Assembly (NCBI GenBank): GCA_016744415.1
Contig: JADGEL010000001.1
Span: 558,001-622,000 of the forward strand
DNA from: Flavobacteriaceae bacterium
GTDB taxonomy: Bacteria > Bacteroidota > Bacteroidia > Flavobacteriales > Flavobacteriaceae
Reading direction: 5' to 3'
Length of the DNA: 64,000 nt
The notes under the pieces: model-generated
Told to the model about the DNA's origin: nothing
What the model saw: the letters and a program-made list of their open reading frames with translations, nothing else
The model's database searches: none
Shown: positions 61,763 to 64,000 of the stretch, piece by piece
Numbering within the stretch: position 1 is the stretch's first letter
Layout of the letters: each line of letters opens with the position of its first letter
Position numbers and translations under genes: made by a program

Positions 61763-61789
61763 TTGCAATTAGAATAAGACTTATATTTG
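61763..61789 (+). promoter_or_regulatory. promoter of sRNA-like unit copy 1
   Basis: TTG (61763-61765), 16 bases, TATATTTG (61782-61789). The same spacing and position recur in copy 2. Identity between the copies becomes perfect four bases after the box, where transcription should start. Confidence 0.65.
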
Positions 61790-61792
61790 TTA

Positions 61793-61862
61793 TGTAAATG
61801 AGTCTTTGGGGTTGATTTATTTATAACTCGAATTTAACGAAAGTTGACTTCGAGTTTTTTTT
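61793..61862 (+). ncRNA. putative small RNA, copy 1
   Basis: A predicted RNA of about 65-70 bases, identical over 69 bases with copy 2. It starts at the expected distance from a TTG-N16-TAnnTTTG promoter and ends in a stable hairpin: AACTCGAA pairs with TTCGAGTT, then one mismatch, five more pairs and a GAAA tetraloop, followed by eight T. The 5-prime 30 bases are unstructured and could pair with targets. It also holds a five-codon frame ATG AGT CTT TGG GGT TGA. Not recognised as a known RNA family. Confidence 0.6.
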
Positions 61863-61987
61863 GTTCTAAATATTTAAAGCAAAAAACACAAAGAAGAATG
61901 AAGTTTTTGAAAAACTATTTCTATCAGAATATTGAGCAAACCAAACCATTTATTGTTTTTTTACTTCCGTTTTTGAATTTGAAGTAT

Positions 61988-62014
61988 TTGGTAAATAAAA
62001 ACCTATTATGTTTG
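61988..62014 (+). promoter_or_regulatory. promoter of sRNA-like unit copy 2
   Basis: TTTG ending at 61990, 16 bases, TATGTTTG (62007-62014), exactly 225 bases after the copy 1 elements. Flanking bases differ while both boxes are kept, which argues for selection on the promoter. Confidence 0.65.
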
Positions 62015-62017
62015 TCG

Positions 62018-62086
62018 TGTAAATGAGTCTTTGGGGTTGATTTATTTATAACTCGAATTTAACGAAAGTTGACTTCGAGTTTTTTT
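62018..62086 (+). ncRNA. putative small RNA, copy 2
   Basis: The second 69-base unit, identical to copy 1 through the hairpin and seven T of the terminator; the T run is one base shorter. The 5-prime flank shares only partial similarity with that of copy 1 (TTTTTTTAC then TCC or TCCG), consistent with an older duplication in which only promoter and RNA are conserved. Confidence 0.6.
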
Positions 62087-62374
62087 GTTCAATTTTTAAA
62101 AGGGCTTTACTCAATTTAGAATTGTAATATTTAAGAGGTTCCGTTACTTCTTCTACTAACTAATTTGGTTTTTAAAAAGTTTCATTATCTGAATTTAATT
62201 CAACTTTGACTATTACTAGCCCCTATTTTCCATATTGAATTTATTAATTTCAAAAAGCGTGACTTACAGTTTCTACCTATTATCGTTTTTAACGATAGTT
62301 TATTTATATAATGAAAGAAAAATGTTAGCATTTGATTATAAATATTATTTTTTGAGTTAAAATAATACCTTTTA

Positions 62375-62401
62375 TTGTTACGTTATTATTAAATATCTTT
62401 G
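62375..62401 (+). promoter_or_regulatory. promoter of porZ
   Basis: TTG (62375-62377), 16 bases, TATCTTTG (62394-62401), 22 bases before the chosen ATG. Same spacing as the sRNA and olsF promoters. Confidence 0.6.
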
Positions 62402-62423
62402 AACGAAATTAATAATGTTAAGA

Positions 62424-64000
62424 ATGAAGAGAATCATTAGTGTAGTAACTTTTTTATTTTTTATTGGTGCTTGGTCACAAACTGATTACTCTAACAATTG
62501 GGAAGATTTTTATTCTTATAATAATGTTAAAGATTTTGTGAAAGTTGACACAAAAATTTATGCATTGGTAGATAATGCCATTTTTATTTATGATGTTTCT
62601 ACAAATGAAATTAATAAAATGTCTTCTGTTAATGGATTGTCTGGAGAAGTAGCCACGAGTATTCATTACAACGCAACCTTTCAAAGGTTAGCAGTTGGGT
62701 ATGCAAATGGGTTGCTCGAAATTGTTGACGTAAATGGAGAGATTACAATCGCTCCAGATATTGCCAATTTCCCTTTAGCTGCTGAAAAAGAAATTACTAA
62801 CATTACAGAATACAATGATATTTTATATCTATCAACTTCCTTTGCAATTGTAGTATATGATATTGGCAACTTAGTTTTTGGAGACACTTATTTTATAGGA
62901 GACCAATCATCAGAGGTAAAAGTGAATGAAACAATTGTTTTTAATGAAACGATTTATGCCGCAACTGAAAATGGAATTTATTCTGCTGATGTTAACAACC
63001 CAAATTTGATTGACTTTAATAATTGGACTAAATTCGATACAAGAAACTTCACATCAATTGTAACTTTTGACAATGAAATTTATATTTCTTTTGGAAGAAA
63101 TTTTTATAGGTTTATATCAACAGGTTCTTTGCAATTAATTCAAAGACTGCCAAATACAATTTTAAGATTAAAGGCTTCTAACGAGTTTTTATCAATAGCA
63201 ATTAAAAGAGAAGCATTTATTTATGATACAGGCTTGAATTTGGTGTCTAATATTATTTCTGATGATACTTCAGATTTTTATTTCGAATTAAATGCAGTTT
63301 TTACAGAAGGGAATACTGCATATCTCTGCACAAAAGAATTCGGAATATTACAAACAGATTTAATAGCTACACAGCCTTTTGTTGAAATTCACCCAGATGG
63401 TCCAACCTCAAATATTGCCTTTTCTATTAGTGTATTAAACGATAATTTATGGGTAGTTTATGGTGGATACTCTTCTTCATATACTCCTTTGAATAATAGG
63501 TTGGGATATAGTCATTTTAATGGAGAAAATTGGGTAAACATTCAGTATGATACAAATTTTCCAGCAAAAAATTTAGTACATGCTACAATTGACCCAAATG
63601 AAGAAAATAAAGTGTATTTGAGTTCTTGGGCAGCAGGAAATAGTGCTCCTTTATCAGGAAATGGTGGGATATTAGTTGTGGAAAATAACGAGCCAATAGT
63701 ATTGTTAGATCAAACCAATAGCGAATTGGAAGATGCAGTTCCAGATAATCCGAATTATAATAGTGTCAGAGTTAACGGATCTGCTTTTGATAGAGAAGGA
63801 AATTTATGGGTTGCCAATGCATGGGTTGATAATATGGTAAAAAAAATGTCACCAAGTGGTGCTTGGTCTAGTTTTAATATTAGTGAATTATTAACTACTG
63901 GAGCAAGAGGTTTAAACGAATTAATTATTGATAAAACAGGGAGTATTTGGATTGGAACTAGAAGAAATGGAGTATTAGTTTTTAATGAAAGAGGAGAACG
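62424..64000 (+). CDS. porZ: type IX secretion system protein PorZ (3-prime end beyond window)
   Basis: The frame is open to the last base. The start chosen gives the signal peptide MKRIISVVTFLFFIGAWSQ; an ATG nine bases earlier (62415) is possible. The mature start NWEDFYSYNNVKDFVKVD and the beta-propeller repeats (NAIFIYDVSTNEINKMSSVN, GLSGEVATSIHYN, IWIGTRRNGVLVF) match the two-component-regulator-propeller layout of PorZ. In Porphyromonas PorZ is part of the type IX attachment complex that joins A-LPS to cargo. About 525 of perhaps 770-800 residues are present; the C-terminal domain lies outside. A T9SS cargo gene is at 32153. Confidence 0.85.
   Translation, partial: MKRIISVVTFLFFIGAWSQTDYSNNWEDFYSYNNVKDFVKVDTKIYALVDNAIFIYDVSTNEINKMSSVNGLSGEVATSIHYNATFQRLAVGYANGLLEIVDVNGEITIAPDIANFPLAAEKEITNITEYNDILYLSTSFAIVVYDIGNLVFGDTYFIGDQSSEVKVNETIVFNETIYAATENGIYSADVNNPNLIDFNNWTKFDTRNFTSIVTFDNEIYISFGRNFYRFISTGSLQLIQRLPNTILRLKASNEFLSIAIKREAFIYDTGLNLVSNIISDDTSDFYFELNAVFTEGNTAYLCTKEFGILQTDLIATQPFVEIHPDGPTSNIAFSISVLNDNLWVVYGGYSSSYTPLNNRLGYSHFNGENWVNIQYDTNFPAKNLVHATIDPNEENKVYLSSWAAGNSAPLSGNGGILVVENNEPIVLLDQTNSELEDAVPDNPNYNSVRVNGSAFDREGNLWVANAWVDNMVKKMSPSGAWSSFNISELLTTGARGLNELIIDKTGSIWIGTRRNGVLVFNERGE

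Larger units (their letters stand above)
61675..62393. other. noncoding region holding a tandem sRNA-like duplication
   Basis: About 720 bases without a credible gene. It contains two copies of a promoter, a 69-base identical transcript and a terminator (annotated separately) and a further small hairpin TATCGTT/AACGATA at 62281-62297 followed by GTTTATTT. The sequence from 62298 to the porZ promoter shows nothing else. Confidence 0.6.

Noticed and set aside
61898-62026. 42-codon frame MKFLKNYFYQNIEQTKPFIV...
   Set aside because: It overlaps the promoter and first bases of sRNA-like copy 2, and the equivalent frame in copy 1 has stops, so the conserved feature is not this peptide.
1-64000. 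CRISPR arrays, tRNA/rRNA genes, insertion sequences, prophage or defence islands
   Set aside because: None was seen: no regularly spaced repeats, no tRNA-type TTCGA arms in gaps, no transposase, integrase or restriction genes. The gene content is core metabolic and envelope.

Overview
The window is 64 kb of AT-rich chromosome (about one third G+C by eye) from a member of the Bacteroidota, almost certainly a marine-type Flavobacteriaceae. The reasons are the gene families (SusC-like TonB-dependent receptor, DUF5689 lipoprotein, DUF3078, DUF2480, DUF4175, head-GIN/DUF2807, a type IX secretion cargo protein and PorZ), the OlsF-type fused acyltransferase, and Bacteroidota-type promoters (TTG, then 16-18 bases, then TAnnTTTG). 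No tRNA, rRNA, CRISPR array, insertion sequence or prophage was seen. Most of the window is ordinary core genome.

Layout. 1-2.1 kb: end of an OsmC-family gene, then recJ. 2.2-9.6 kb: a secreted protein and two tandem secreted EEP-family nucleases/phosphatases, divergent from a TonB-dependent receptor and a DUF5689 lipoprotein; this looks like one surface uptake locus. 9.8-14.5 kb: hflX, a CNNM/CorC-like membrane protein, then DUF3078, DUF2480, SufT-like and SufE genes. 14.6-23 kb: PfkB kinase, a long amidophosphoribosyltransferase, superoxide dismutase, fructose bisphosphatase, a GNAT/aspartate kinase pair with overlapping start and stop, and olsF. 23-26 kb: a leftward run with TM2, VOC, 2-hydroxyacid dehydrogenase, cupin and panB genes. 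26-28.4 kb: a broken beta-propeller gene, an ECF sigma factor with a small ZAS-type Cys/His protein, and an O-methyltransferase. 28.5-36.6 kb: tatA, a flippase, dut, recA, a T9SS cargo, a GNAT, a zinc exporter, rpiB and a lipid kinase, with an AT-rich noncoding block at 34.9-35.4 kb. 36.7-43.4 kb: rnr, two small envelope genes, a second tatA, an SPFH protein, a thioesterase and gltX. 43.5-50.5 kb: DUF4175, ybeY, mnmG, a membrane protein and a methyltransferase; two parS-like sites flank mnmG. 50.7-61.3 kb: DoxX, holB, pgk, an aldo-keto reductase, a TIGR02757 protein, a DUF481 protein, trpS, plsC, hemolysin III and a LytTR/LytS-type two-component pair. 61.3-64 kb: a small orphan ORF, a tandemly duplicated small-RNA-like unit, and the 5-prime two thirds of porZ.

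The most unusual signals are non-coding. First, two 69-base identical units at 61793 and 62018, each with its own TTG-N16-TAnnTTTG promoter and each ending in a GNRA-capped terminator; they look like a duplicated sRNA gene. Second, the two near-perfect parS sites around mnmG. Third, a palindromic intergenic-type repeat lying in frame inside gltX. Fourth, four TTATTAACAA-type sites in the noncoding block upstream of rpiB. Several dispersed flavobacterial-type repeats sit just after stop codons. I did not see a complete new defence or biosynthetic system.
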